A DNA stretch of 64,000 nucleotides, taken from assembly GCA_963665215.2 (NCBI GenBank), contig CAXXWW010000008.1:434001-498000 (forward strand). Direction: 5' to 3'. Positions 50,963 to 60,128 of the stretch are shown piece after piece. The notes beneath the pieces were generated by a model, which worked only from the letters and a program-made list of their open reading frames with translations, made no database searches and was not told the DNA's origin. The stretch is from G963665215 sp963665215 (GTDB lineage: Bacteria; Chloroflexota; Dehalococcoidia; Lucifugimonadales; CAUZJF01). How positions within the stretch are numbered: position 1 is the stretch's first letter; the number at the start of each line of letters is the position of its first letter. Position numbers and translations under genes: made by a program.

Positions 50963-52228
50963 ATGATTGACCAAGCTATCCTTAAAGTCACTGGTGGAAA
51001 GGGTGGGAATGGTGCCGTAAGCGGACGGCGGGAAAAGTTCGTTCCGTTTGGTGGCCCTGATGGTGGCGATGGTGGCGATGGCGGATCAGTGATCGTGAGA
51101 TGCGACAGAAACGTGAGCACACTGTTGGATTTCCGCTACCGGCTGGAGTTTAAGGCAGGGGATGGAGGCCGGGGAGCAGGCCAGCAAAGGCATGGCAAGA
51201 AGGGTGCGGACGTGGAGATAGTGGTGCCGGAAGGGACTGAACTTTGGGGGGGTAATGGCGAGCCCTGGCAAGTGGCGGATCTGAGGGCCTCCGGGGAGTG
51301 GCTGGTGGTGGCGAGAGGAGGGAGGGGGGGAAGGGGGAACTCCCGCTTTACATCTTCGACCAACCAGTTTCCTCGGCTGGCGGAGGTGGGAGACCCGGGA
51401 GAGGAGCTAAAGCTAATGCTGGAGCTAAAGCTGCTTGCCGATGTGGGCATCATAGGGGCGCCTAATGTCGGAAAGTCCAGCCTCTTGGCAGCAGTGAGCG
51501 CGGCAAGGCCAAAGATAGCAGAGTATCCGTTCACTACAATCGAGCCGGTGCTGGGTGTTGTGGAGCACAGAGGCGCGAGCTTTGTAATGGTAGACATACC
51601 GGGGCTAATCGAGGGGGCGCACAAGGGGGTCGGGCTTGGCCAGGACTTCCTGCGGCATGTCGAAAGGACCCGGGTGCTTGTCCATCTGGTTGATGGGAGT
51701 ATTGAAGACCCTGTGGACCAGTACCGGCAGGTGAGGACCGAGCTGACTCTCTTCGATGAGCGGCTGGTGAGCAAGCCTGAGGTCATCGTTGTGAACAAGG
51801 TAGACATCCCTAGCGTCGATGAACGCTATGAGAAGCTCAGAGAGGACTTGAGCTCCCAAGCGGACGCGGTTTACTGTATCTCTGCGGCTGGGAGAATGGG
51901 GTTGGATCAACTGCTTGACGGCATTAAGCTGGCCCTGGATAGTATTCGCGGGACCGAGGTGATCTCTGAGGGTGAGGAGGCCGTTCCCGTGCTGAGGCCC
52001 GGGGGTGTAGGGAAGCCCGAGGTCGTGCGCAAACAGGGGCGCAAATACGTTGTGTCGTTGCGGGCGGCCACCCGGCTGGCCGCCATGGTTGACGGGCGAG
52101 ACTGGGAGGCCAAATTGCAAATGTATGCGCAGCTCCGCCGCCTGGGCGTGATCGCAGCGTTGGAGAAGGCTGGCATCGCGCCGGGTGAGGTGTTCCGGGT
52201 GGCGAACCTTGAATGGGAGTGGCAGTAG
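50963..52228 (+). CDS. obg: GTPase Obg/CgtA
   Basis: A 421-residue GTPase involved in ribosome assembly and stress control. The Gly-rich Obg domain fills 1-158 (GGDGGDGGS, GGRGGRGNSRFTSSTNQ). The G domain follows with GAPNVGKSS, DIPGLIEGAH, NKVD and ISA, and a C-terminal OCT domain ends in FRVANLEWEW. The start lacks a ribosome-binding site. nadD-pyrE begins one base after its stop. Confidence 0.96.
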   Translation: MIDQAILKVTGGKGGNGAVSGRREKFVPFGGPDGGDGGDGGSVIVRCDRNVSTLLDFRYRLEFKAGDGGRGAGQQRHGKKGADVEIVVPEGTELWGGNGEPWQVADLRASGEWLVVARGGRGGRGNSRFTSSTNQFPRLAEVGDPGEELKLMLELKLLADVGIIGAPNVGKSSLLAAVSAARPKIAEYPFTTIEPVLGVVEHRGASFVMVDIPGLIEGAHKGVGLGQDFLRHVERTRVLVHLVDGSIEDPVDQYRQVRTELTLFDERLVSKPEVIVVNKVDIPSVDERYEKLREDLSSQADAVYCISAAGRMGLDQLLDGIKLALDSIRGTEVISEGEEAVPVLRPGGVGKPEVVRKQGRKYVVSLRAATRLAAMVDGRDWEAKLQMYAQLRRLGVIAALEKAGIAPGEVFRVANLEWEWQ

Positions 52229-52229
52229 C

Positions 52230-53456
52230 GTGAAGCTGGGCATCTTCGGAGGCACCTTCGATCCGGTGCACATGGGCCACCTGATTGTGGCCGAGGAGGC
52301 GAGGCAACGCCTTGGGCTCGATGAGGTCGTGTTTGTGCCGGCGGGACAGCCCTGGCTAAAGTCCGGCCTGGAGATAACCGACGCCGGTCACCGGCTGGCC
52401 ATGCTTGAGCTGGCTGTGGCCCCGAACCCCTACTTTCGGCTCTCCGACACGGAGGTGCGTCGCCCCGGACCATCCTACACTGTCGACACCCTTGAGGAGA
52501 TGGTAGCCGGCCGGGGCGATGGGCCGGAGCTTTACGTCATCGTGGGGCTGGACGCGCTGGCTGAGCTCGGCCGGTGGTGGAGGCCGCAACGCTTGCTGGA
52601 GCTGGGGACCCTCGTGGCAGTGGCCAGGCCCGGGTTCCAGGACCTCGACAGGGCAGCAGTGGAGTCGGTCAGGCCTGGGGCTTCGGACCAGGTCTTGGTA
52701 ATAGACGAGCCCCTGATCGGCATAAGCGGAACGGAGATCAGACGTCGCGTCGCCGAAGGGCTATCAATCAAGCACCGGGTGCCCGCGCCCGTCGAGGCCT
52801 ATATCTATGAGCGCGGGCTGTATGGCGCGGCCTCTGGAGGCGGCGGCCCTGGCAGGGCGGGGGACGAGGCACATCCTGGCCCTGGGGAAGCTGCCGGGGC
52901 CATCCTGGAGCTGGCCAAGCGTAACGGGGCTCTACACTTCGGCGAGTTCAAGCTCTCGTCGGGTGGCACCAGCTCCTACTACTTTGACGGCCGTCTCGTC
53001 ACCCTGGACCCCGAGGGGGCATACCTCGTGGCCAGAGCGTTCCTGCCCATTCTTGCTGAGTGCCGCGCCGAGGCCATAGCCGGGCCGACTGTCGGGGCCG
53101 ATCCCATTGTGTCCTCGGTAGCGGTGATGAGCTTCAAGCGGGGTACCCCTGTATCGGGACTGATCGTCCGTATGGAGCCCAAGCGCCATGGCGCCGGTCG
53201 CATGATCGAAGGGAACCTTCAGCCGGGCGTAGCCGTGGCCGTCGTGGACGACTCGTGCAGCACGGGCGGCAACCTTCTGCACGCAATCGCCGCGGTGGAG
53301 GAGGCGGGCTGCCGTGTGGTCAAGGTCATGTGCATCCTCGACAGGCATCAGGGCGGTAGCGACGAGATCCGGAGGCGTGGCTACGACTTCGTCGCGCTCT
53401 TAGAGGCCGACGAGGACGGTAATATAACCCCGGTGTGGGGAAGAAGGGGTCCATGA
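52230..53456 (+). CDS. nadD-pyrE: NadD-PyrE fusion: NaMN adenylyltransferase and orotate PRTase
   Basis: A 408-residue protein that joins two enzymes. Residues 1-200 are NadD, which makes deamido-NAD: GGTFDPVHMGH (7-17) and ISGTEIRRR (165-173). After a Gly/Pro-rich linker (about 201-222), residues 223-408 are orotate phosphoribosyltransferase: KLSSGGTSSYYFDGR, KRHGAGRMIEG and the PRPP loop VAVVDDSCSTGGN (336-348). The frame is continuous. GTG 52230 follows the obg stop by one base. Both reactions use a phosphoribosyl or nicotinate nucleotide. The fusion is unusual. Confidence 0.9.
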   Translation: MKLGIFGGTFDPVHMGHLIVAEEARQRLGLDEVVFVPAGQPWLKSGLEITDAGHRLAMLELAVAPNPYFRLSDTEVRRPGPSYTVDTLEEMVAGRGDGPELYVIVGLDALAELGRWWRPQRLLELGTLVAVARPGFQDLDRAAVESVRPGASDQVLVIDEPLIGISGTEIRRRVAEGLSIKHRVPAPVEAYIYERGLYGAASGGGGPGRAGDEAHPGPGEAAGAILELAKRNGALHFGEFKLSSGGTSSYYFDGRLVTLDPEGAYLVARAFLPILAECRAEAIAGPTVGADPIVSSVAVMSFKRGTPVSGLIVRMEPKRHGAGRMIEGNLQPGVAVAVVDDSCSTGGNLLHAIAAVEEAGCRVVKVMCILDRHQGGSDEIRRRGYDFVALLEADEDGNITPVWGRRGP

Positions 53457-53466
53457 GTGGACATGG

Positions 53467-54234
53467 CTAACCCCCTTTTTCCAGCCTGGGCAGCACGAAC
53501 TCCTCGATGGCGATGGCAAGGCCATCCTCATCGGCAGTGGGCGCAATGAAGTCGGCGATGGCCTTGAGTTCGTCCGGGGCGTCGGCCATGGCGATGCGTA
53601 GCCCGCACGCCTGGAGCAGAGGGAGGTCGTTGTAGCTGTCGCCCGCGGCGATCAATTGGGAGGTTTCGACTCCCATCATCTCGGCCAGCGTACGGGCCGC
53701 GGCGGCCTTGTTCACGCCTGAGCGGGTGAAGTCCACCGCCCACAGGCCGTTGTAGGGCAGGTACGCCTTGACGGCATCGACACCCGGCTCGCCTTCGTAG
53801 TCCGCGATCAGCTGGTCGGCCATTCGCTGGTCCAGGTCCAGGGCGGATATCCGGATGACGTCCCAGTGGGTGATCTCGGCGATACTGGTAAAGGTGCCTT
53901 GCGGATGGGTGGCGATGAATGGGACCTCCAGACCGCCGAGGCGATCGATGATCTCTCTGGCACGAGCCGGCCCAAGGGGTGAGCTCCAGATGGCGGTGCC
54001 TACCAGGGGGTCGAGGATCATGGCGCCGCCGTCCGAGAGCTGAGGCGTGCTCAGGCCCAGCTCGCGGGCGAAGCGGATCACGTCGGCCCTCTCCCTGCCC
54101 GTGGCGATGGCCACATGAAGAATACCTCTCACCCTGGCAACGGCCCGTGACACCCTGGGTGAGATCTTGCTGTCGCTGCCGATGAGGGTGCCGTCGAGGT
54201 CCACTAAGAAGAGCTTGTAGCTGGCGGAGGACAT
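53467..54234 (-). CDS. Cof-type HAD hydrolase
   Basis: A 255-residue HAD phosphatase of the Cof/IIB type: LVDLDGTLIGSD with the nucleophile, a large alpha-beta cap (about 80-190), Lys in SGVNKAAA and GDSYNDLPLLQACG as motif IV. Members dephosphorylate sugar phosphates or nucleotides such as FMN and PLP. It converges with nadD-pyrE. ATG 54234 is chosen over GTG 54237. Confidence 0.88.
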   Translation of the reverse strand: MSSASYKLFLVDLDGTLIGSDSKISPRVSRAVARVRGILHVAIATGRERADVIRFARELGLSTPQLSDGGAMILDPLVGTAIWSSPLGPARAREIIDRLGGLEVPFIATHPQGTFTSIAEITHWDVIRISALDLDQRMADQLIADYEGEPGVDAVKAYLPYNGLWAVDFTRSGVNKAAAARTLAEMMGVETSQLIAAGDSYNDLPLLQACGLRIAMADAPDELKAIADFIAPTADEDGLAIAIEEFVLPRLEKGG

Positions 54235-54308
54235 CACGCCGTTCTACCATTGCATCCGGCAGATAGGTTACAATTCGGACGCCCGGTAACACCATCGAGG
54301 AGGGGAGA

Positions 54309-55214
54309 ATGGCGGATTACACAGCGTATTTCAAGGGCGACTGGATGACAAACAACGAGATCAGCATTAGCCCAGTGGACCGCGGCTTTATGGTCGGTGA
54401 CGTCGTGTTCGATGTGGAGAGGACCTTCGACGGCAAGAGCTTCAGGATGAAGGAGCACATCGACAGGCTGTACCGGTCACTCAAGTACACACGCATCGAC
54501 CCGGGGCTGTCGGCCGAGGAGATGCTGGGCATCAGCGAGGAGGTTATCCAGCGGAACGAGCACCTGCGTGCCGATGTGGGCGACTACACCATCTCGCAGT
54601 TCGTGACCCGCGGCGAAGGCCGCCGGGCGTGGAGCTCCGGGCCGTCCACGGTATGCGTCAAGGTGGGCCCCATCCCCTTCGAATGGTACGCCAGCGCATA
54701 CACGGAGGGGATGCACGGCGCCATCACGCGGACGCAGAGCTACTCGCCGGAGGCCCTTGACCCGAAGGTCAAGCACTACAGCCGCATGAACTTCAACCTG
54801 GCCGAGCTGGAGGCCAACGACGTGGACCCGGGCGCGTGGCCGATACTCCGGGACGCGGACGGCAACCTGACCGAGGGCTCCGGATACAACGTATTCCTGG
54901 TTACCAACGGCGTCATTCGCACCGCCTCGGACCGCGCACTTCTCCAGGGCGTCTCACGAGGGATGGTCTTCGACCTGGCGAAGCAGCTTGACGTCCCGCT
55001 GGTGGAGGAAGACCTACAGCCCTACGATCTCTACACGGCAGACGAGTCGTTCTTCGCGAGCACCAGCTACTGCGTTCTACCGGTGACCCAGGTGGACCGG
55101 CGCCAAATAGGGGACGGAAAGCCGGGCCCTATCACGCAGCAGCTTCTCGCCGCCTGGAGCGAGGTGGTGGGTTTGGACATCGTCGACCAGGCCCAACAGT
55201 TCGTCCGCGGCTAG
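54309..55214 (+). CDS. class IV aminotransferase
   Basis: A 301-residue PLP enzyme of fold type IV, the group of branched-chain and D-amino-acid aminotransferases and aminodeoxychorismate lyase. The PLP Lys is in VKHYSRMNF, with an early VDRGFMVGD and EGSGYNVF binding the phosphate. The substrate is not fixed by sequence. GAGGAGGGGAGA precedes ATG 54309; a TACAAT at 54269-54274 may be its -10. It diverges from the HAD gene. Confidence 0.88.
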   Translation: MADYTAYFKGDWMTNNEISISPVDRGFMVGDVVFDVERTFDGKSFRMKEHIDRLYRSLKYTRIDPGLSAEEMLGISEEVIQRNEHLRADVGDYTISQFVTRGEGRRAWSSGPSTVCVKVGPIPFEWYASAYTEGMHGAITRTQSYSPEALDPKVKHYSRMNFNLAELEANDVDPGAWPILRDADGNLTEGSGYNVFLVTNGVIRTASDRALLQGVSRGMVFDLAKQLDVPLVEEDLQPYDLYTADESFFASTSYCVLPVTQVDRRQIGDGKPGPITQQLLAAWSEVVGLDIVDQAQQFVRG

Positions 55215-55334
55215 AGCAAAGAAGGGACTTCAGCCCCTTGGCCCCCTCTCCGCTTGGTGCAATCCTCCAGTCGTAGCCGGGGGCGCTTGATCGAGGCGCT
55301 GTGGAGACCTCACCCCCTGGCCCCCTCTCCGCAC

Positions 55335-56618
55335 TGTATGGACCGGACACATGGTGGACGGGTGTTCGGAGACATGGTGGACACATTTGAGTATGTTAGG
55401 CATCGTGCCTGAGGTCAAGCTGGGCGATTTGATGAGTGGCGAAGAAGACGTTCCAGACTCCATCGTCAGTTGTCGGCCGAATAGCCACTGGCATGCCCTT
55501 GAAGGCCTTAGGTACCTTGAAGATACGGCCAAACAACTGGAGCCTACCTTTGTCGTGAACACGGCGTACCAGGTCGGTTGGTTCGTACTCCAAGGGTGGA
55601 AGGACCTCGGGAAACAGTCTTTGGCTCACTTGGTACTTGGTGGCCGGAGTAGCAAGGTCAAGGGCGTCATGGGGCCGCTCCAAGTTGTAGATGTCCCGCC
55701 ACAGGTCGAAGGCTCTCTGGCAGTGCGCCAGATCAGTGAAGCTGCTCCCCTGCAGCACTTCAACGGTCATGGTTCGGTGGAAGCGCTCATCTTTTCCCTG
55801 TGTCTGAGGGTGATAAGGGCGTCCATGACTGACTCCGATGCCCAACCTCAGCAGCCAGACTGTAAAAGGTGTGTAGGGGTGGTCTTGGTCATGGCCCCAC
55901 GGGGAGCCATTGTCCATCAACATTGTGTTGGGCAGGCCGTAGCGCCGGAAGATAGCCGTCAGGCGCTGTTGCACCATCTCTCCCTGCTCGTTACCGCAGG
56001 CCTGCAGCCCCAAGGCAAACCGAGAGTGATCGTCCAGAACAGTCAGAGGGTGGCAGCGTCCTCGGGTAAGGGGGAAGTGGCCTTTGAAGTCCATCTGTCC
56101 AGGTCGTTGGGTGCCTGGTGTTCAAATCGCTGCCAGGAACGGTGCTTGGGCCCCTCGGCGGGGTCAATGCGGCCATGACGACGCAAGATCGCCGTGATAG
56201 TACTGGGGGCCGGCATGTCGCCTCAAACACATCCCTGCGGTCCAAAAGCCACCGTCGCAGCTTACGAGCTCCCCAGGCCGGATGGGCCGCACGGGCAGAC
56301 AGCACCGCCTGCTCAACCTGCGATGGGGTACGTGCAGGCGAGTAGTGAGGCCGCCGCGGCAGCTCGACCAGGCCTGCCTCGCTCCCTTCACGGAAACGCC
56401 CAAGCCACTTGTATCCAGTCGTAGGGCTGATCCCGAAGCGACGGCAAAGGCCCCTTTTGTTGGTGCCTTCAGCCTGCGCCAGCTCCACGAACTCTCTCCT
56501 CTGAGACATAACGGACATCTCCTTCCATGGCATGACCACCTCCTTGTAATGAAGTCATGCCTATTATGGTGTCCACCATGTCCCCGAACATGTGTAAGCT
56601 ATGTCCCCGGTCTATACA
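55335..56618 (-). mobile_element. IS481-family element, copy C (decayed)
   Basis: 1284 bp in minus orientation, two bases shorter than the intact copies. The 5-bp repeat CGCAC flanks it (55330-55334 and 56619-56623). Rejoining the flanks restores CTCTCCGCACGCGGAGAG, the same core as copy A. The transposase has two single-base deletions. Confidence 0.92.
55396..56533 (-). pseudogene. IS481-family transposase (copy C), two frameshifts
   Basis: Compared with copies A and B, one base is missing at GAGGCGGACATG (read GAGGCGACATG) and another at GACCTGTGGCAGATGG (read GACCTGGACAGATGG). The first shifts the frame after residue 104, and the second restores it near the first catalytic Asp. About 45 residues are changed, so the protein is likely inactive. 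Confidence 0.88.
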
Positions 56619-57024
56619 CGCACGCGGAGAGGGGGAACCGGAGCTGCGATTTGATCCAACCGCTTGGGGTGAGGTAGATAGCTGAGCTGCCGAGAATCGC
56701 CAGCGAATCAGACAGTTCCAAACGAGAAAAAGGCTGGAGGACAGACCCTGCTCTCTGGGATAGGTTGAAGCCTGTTGCCCGTGAAGCGCGACATAAGCCG
56801 ACGGCTGCTGAGCGACTGCTCTGGCAGCGACTTCGGAACCGCCAAGAAAATGGACTCAAGTTCAGACGTCAGCACCCTATAGGACGATTCATAGTCGACT
56901 TCTATTGCGCCGAGGCAGGCTTGGTCGTAGAGGTGGACGGCCCCATCCATCAATATACGCCAGAGGAAGACGGGACCCGGCAGCGGTTTCTTGAGACCCA
57001 GGGCCTGAGGGTGCTTAGGTTTAC

Positions 57025-58743
57025 CCCGAATCCACCGAAGGAGGGCGTCGGGTTAGCGTCCTGAGGCGGCAAGAAGGTGCTCCTGTGCTTCTGGGATAAT
57101 GGTTTTGTAGCAAAAAAACGGCCCCGGAAAAGGAGCACCCAGTAGATGCTGCCACGCAACCACCCCGACCGGATCCAAATCACCTTCGACGACCGCCGCT
57201 TGGTGGCCAATGCCGGGCTGCTCCTTCCGGCCACCCTGGCGCGGCACCTCGGCCTGCCCGAACTCGTCCGGCAGCGCCTCGACCTGGGCGATGCCCCGGG
57301 GCGGGCGAACACGAGCGACAAGATGATGACGCTGGTGGCGTCTGCGCTGGCTGGGGGCGACTGCATTGACGACGCCGATGTGTTGCGCACCGGGGGGACG
57401 GCCTGCACCCTGGGCGGCACGGTCAAGGCGCCATCCACCCTGGGCACCTTCCTGCGCAGCTTCCGGTGGGGCCACGTCCGTCAACTCGACCGGGTGAGCC
57501 GCGAGTTGCTGGCCCGGGCTTGGCAGGCCGGGGCGGGACCCGGCGACGGGCCCCTGACCATTGACCTGGACTCCACCATCTGCGAGACCTACGGACTGGC
57601 CAAGGAGGGCGCCCGCCACCACGGCTATACCGGCAAGCGGGGCTACCACCCGCTGCTGGCCATCGCCGCCGGCACCGGAGACGTGCTGATGTCCCGGCTG
57701 CGCGAGGGCCGGGCCAACACCGCCCGCGGCGCCGCCCACTTCCTGCGGGAGACGGTGGGACGGGTGCGCTACGCCGGGGCCAACGGACGACTCACGCTAC
57801 GGGCCGACAGCGGGTTCTACACTCATGGCGTGGTATCCGTCTGCCGCAAGATGGATGTCCGCTTCTCCATCACCATCCGCCAGCACAAAAGCCTGCACAA
57901 TCTCATCGAGGCGATACCCGAAGATGCCTGGACGCCGATTCCTTACTGGATGGACGGCGCCGCCGATGTGGCCGAGACCACCTGCACCCCCTTCCAGGCC
58001 GAGGCGGACGCCGCGCCGGTACGGCTCATCGTCCGGCGGGTGAAGCCCACGCCCGGTTCCCAACTGGCCCTCTTCGCCAAATACAGCTATCATGGCTTCA
58101 TCACCGACCGGGACGGGGAGTTGCTCGAACTGGAGGCTGACCATCGCCGCCACGCCGAGATCGAGAATGCCATACGCGACCTCAAGTACGGCGTCGGGCT
58201 GAACCATCTCCCCTCGGGCCGCTTCGCCGCCAACGGCGCCTGGTTGGCCGTCCAGACGATGGCCCACAACCTGGCCCGCTGGACGGCGCGGATCGGTCTG
58301 GGAGAGCGGATAGCCACCACCAAGACCCTCCGGCGGCGGTTCTTCTCCCTGGCCGGACGGCTCACCCGCTCGGCACGCCGGTTGACCCTGCATCTTCCGG
58401 ATCGCTGGCCTTGGGCTGAGAAGTTCAGCCGCGCCTTGGCCCGGCTGCGAGCCATTCCACTCCCGGCCTGACGGCACCGTCGGCGACCGACCCACCCACC
58501 GGACAACCGAAGATCCCCGCAGACTCGTGCCAGCCCGGTCCGAGAGAGTTCCCTGCTGCGTATTCTCTCGCCATCCCGCGCATCGCAGCTCCCGCAGACG
58601 GCCATAGGGGCCCCTGTGCGGCGATGAAGACCGTCCGCCGACCTCCCTACCCCAAATGGAACCCAGGCTATTTCCCCTGTAGCTCCCTCACCCCCCTTCC
58701 GCTTTCCTCACGCCGTCCATCGGTGTCCTTCGGTGGATTCGGG
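57025..58743 (+). mobile_element. IS1380-family element, copy 3 (complete)
   Basis: 1719 bp with the same 18-bp inverted repeats (57025-57042 and 58726-58743) and the 5-bp direct repeat TTTAC at 57020-57024 and 58744-58748. It is inserted inside the DUF559 gene. Confidence 0.95.
57146..58471 (+). CDS. IS1380-family transposase (copy 3)
   Basis: A 441-residue protein with one visible residue difference (GGTVKAPS instead of GGTLKAPS) from the copies at 11260 and 18231. It is intact, with the same upstream AAAAGGAGCACC site. Confidence 0.92.
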   Translation: MLPRNHPDRIQITFDDRRLVANAGLLLPATLARHLGLPELVRQRLDLGDAPGRANTSDKMMTLVASALAGGDCIDDADVLRTGGTACTLGGTVKAPSTLGTFLRSFRWGHVRQLDRVSRELLARAWQAGAGPGDGPLTIDLDSTICETYGLAKEGARHHGYTGKRGYHPLLAIAAGTGDVLMSRLREGRANTARGAAHFLRETVGRVRYAGANGRLTLRADSGFYTHGVVSVCRKMDVRFSITIRQHKSLHNLIEAIPEDAWTPIPYWMDGAADVAETTCTPFQAEADAAPVRLIVRRVKPTPGSQLALFAKYSYHGFITDRDGELLELEADHRRHAEIENAIRDLKYGVGLNHLPSGRFAANGAWLAVQTMAHNLARWTARIGLGERIATTKTLRRRFFSLAGRLTRSARRLTLHLPDRWPWAEKFSRALARLRAIPLPA

Positions 58744-58842
58744 TTTACCAACGAGGAAGTAAGTGCCTCTCCGGGCAAGATTGTTGAGCGAATCTCTCAA
58801 GCGAAGAAGTGATCTCACCCCCTTGGCCCCCTCTCCGCGTGC

Positions 58843-60128
58843 TGTATGGACCGGACACATGGTGGACGGGTGTTCGGAGACATGGTGGACACATTTGAGT
58901 ATGTTAGGCATCGTGCCTGAGGTCAAGCTGGGCGATTTGATGAGTGGCGAAGAAGACGTTCCAGACTCCATCGTCAGTTGTCGGCCGAATAGCCACTGGC
59001 ATGCCCTTGAAGGCCTTAGGTACCTTGAAGATACGGCCAAACAACTGGAGCCTACCTTTGTCGTGAACACGGCGTACCAGGTCGGTTGGTTCGTACTCCA
59101 AGGGTGGAAGGACCTCGGGAAACAGTCTTTGGCTCACTTGGTACTTGGTGGCCGGAGTAGCAAGGTCAAGGGCGTCATGGGGCCGCTCCAAGTTGTAGAT
59201 GTCCCGCCACAGGTCGAAGGCTCTCTGGCAGTGCGCCAGATCAGTGAAGCTGCTCCCCTGCAGCACTTCAACGGTCATGGTTCGGTGGAAGCGCTCATCT
59301 TTTCCCTGTGTCTGAGGGTGATAAGGGCGTCCATGACTGACTCCGATGCCCAACCTCAGCAGCCAGACTGTAAAAGGTGTGTAGGGGTGGTCTTGGTCAT
59401 GGCCCCACGGGGAGCCATTGTCCATCAACATTGTGTTGGGCAGGCCGTAGCGCCGGAAGATAGCCGTCAGGCGCTGTTGCACCATCTCTCCCTGCTCGTT
59501 ACCGCAGGCCTGCAGCCCCAAGGCAAACCGAGAGTGATCGTCCAGAACAGTCAGAGGGTGGCAGCGTCCTCGGGTAAGGGGGAAGTGGCCTTTGAAGTCC
59601 ATCTGCCCCAGGTCGTTGGGTGCCTGGTGTTCAAATCGCTGCCAGGAACGGTGCTTGGGCCCCTCGGCGGGGTCAATGCGGCCATGACGACGCAAGATCG
59701 CCGTGATAGTACTGGGGGCCGGCATGTCCGCCTCAAACACATCCCTGCGGTCCAAAAGCCACCGTCGCAGCTTACGAGCTCCCCAGGCCGGATGGGCCGC
59801 ACGGGCAGACAGCACCGCCTGCTCAACCTGCGATGGGGTACGTGCAGGCGAGTAGTGAGGCCGCCGCGGCAGCTCGACCAGGCCTGCCTCGCTCCCTTCA
59901 CGGAAACGCCCAAGCCACTTGTATCCAGTCGTAGGGCTGATCCCGAAGCGACGGCAAAGGCCCCTTTTGTTGGTGCCTTCAGCCTGCGCCAGCTCCACGA
60001 ACTCTCTCCTCTGAGACATAACGGACATCTCCTTTCATGGCATGACCACCTCCTTGTAATGAAGTCATGCCTATTATGGTGTCCACCATGTCCCCGAACA
60101 TGTGTAAGCTATGTCCCCGGTCTATACA
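58843..60128 (-). mobile_element. IS481-family element, copy D
   Basis: 1286 bp in minus orientation with normal ends. The bordering hexamers are GCGTGC on the left (58837-58842) and GCACGC on the right (60129-60134). They are reverse complements rather than direct repeats, unlike copies A and C. Confidence 0.9.
58904..60028 (-). CDS. IS481-family transposase (copy D), altered start
   Basis: Codon 3 of the normal frame (TGG, Trp) is TGA here, so initiation at the usual ATG (60043) gives a dipeptide. Translation could restart at ATG 60028 (MSVMSQ), giving 374 residues. In addition, Trp146 next to the first catalytic Asp is Gly (NDLGQMDF). Asp, Asp and Glu of the DDE triad remain. Activity is doubtful. 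Confidence 0.8.
   Translation of the reverse strand: MSVMSQRREFVELAQAEGTNKRGLCRRFGISPTTGYKWLGRFREGSEAGLVELPRRPHYSPARTPSQVEQAVLSARAAHPAWGARKLRRWLLDRRDVFEADMPAPSTITAILRRHGRIDPAEGPKHRSWQRFEHQAPNDLGQMDFKGHFPLTRGRCHPLTVLDDHSRFALGLQACGNEQGEMVQQRLTAIFRRYGLPNTMLMDNGSPWGHDQDHPYTPFTVWLLRLGIGVSHGRPYHPQTQGKDERFHRTMTVEVLQGSSFTDLAHCQRAFDLWRDIYNLERPHDALDLATPATKYQVSQRLFPEVLPPLEYEPTDLVRRVHDKGRLQLFGRIFKVPKAFKGMPVAIRPTTDDGVWNVFFATHQIAQLDLRHDA

Larger units (their letters stand above)
55308..56674 (-). repeat. palindromic repeat split by IS481 copy C
   Basis: Outer arms CCTCACCCC (55308-55316) and GGGGTGAGG (56666-56674) with inner arms CCCCCTCTCCGC and GCGGAGAGGGGG around the IS. A partial left-half unit (GGCCCCCTCTCCGC) lies just upstream near 55240. 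The right flank, AACCGGAGCTGCGATT and beyond, matches that of copy D. Confidence 0.85.
56765..58812 (+). pseudogene. DUF559 (Vsr-like) endonuclease-fold protein split by IS1380
   Basis: Rejoining 56765-57024 with 58749-58812 gives a 107-codon DUF559 protein. The left part reads TAAERLLWQRLRNRQENGLK, then FRRQHPIGRFIVDFYC and LVVEVDGPIHQY; the right part, TNEEVSASPGKIVERI, is the typical end. Such proteins share the very-short-patch-repair nuclease fold and are often mobile. The start (TTG 56765) is uncertain. The IS1380 insertion removes the last 21 residues. Confidence 0.85.
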
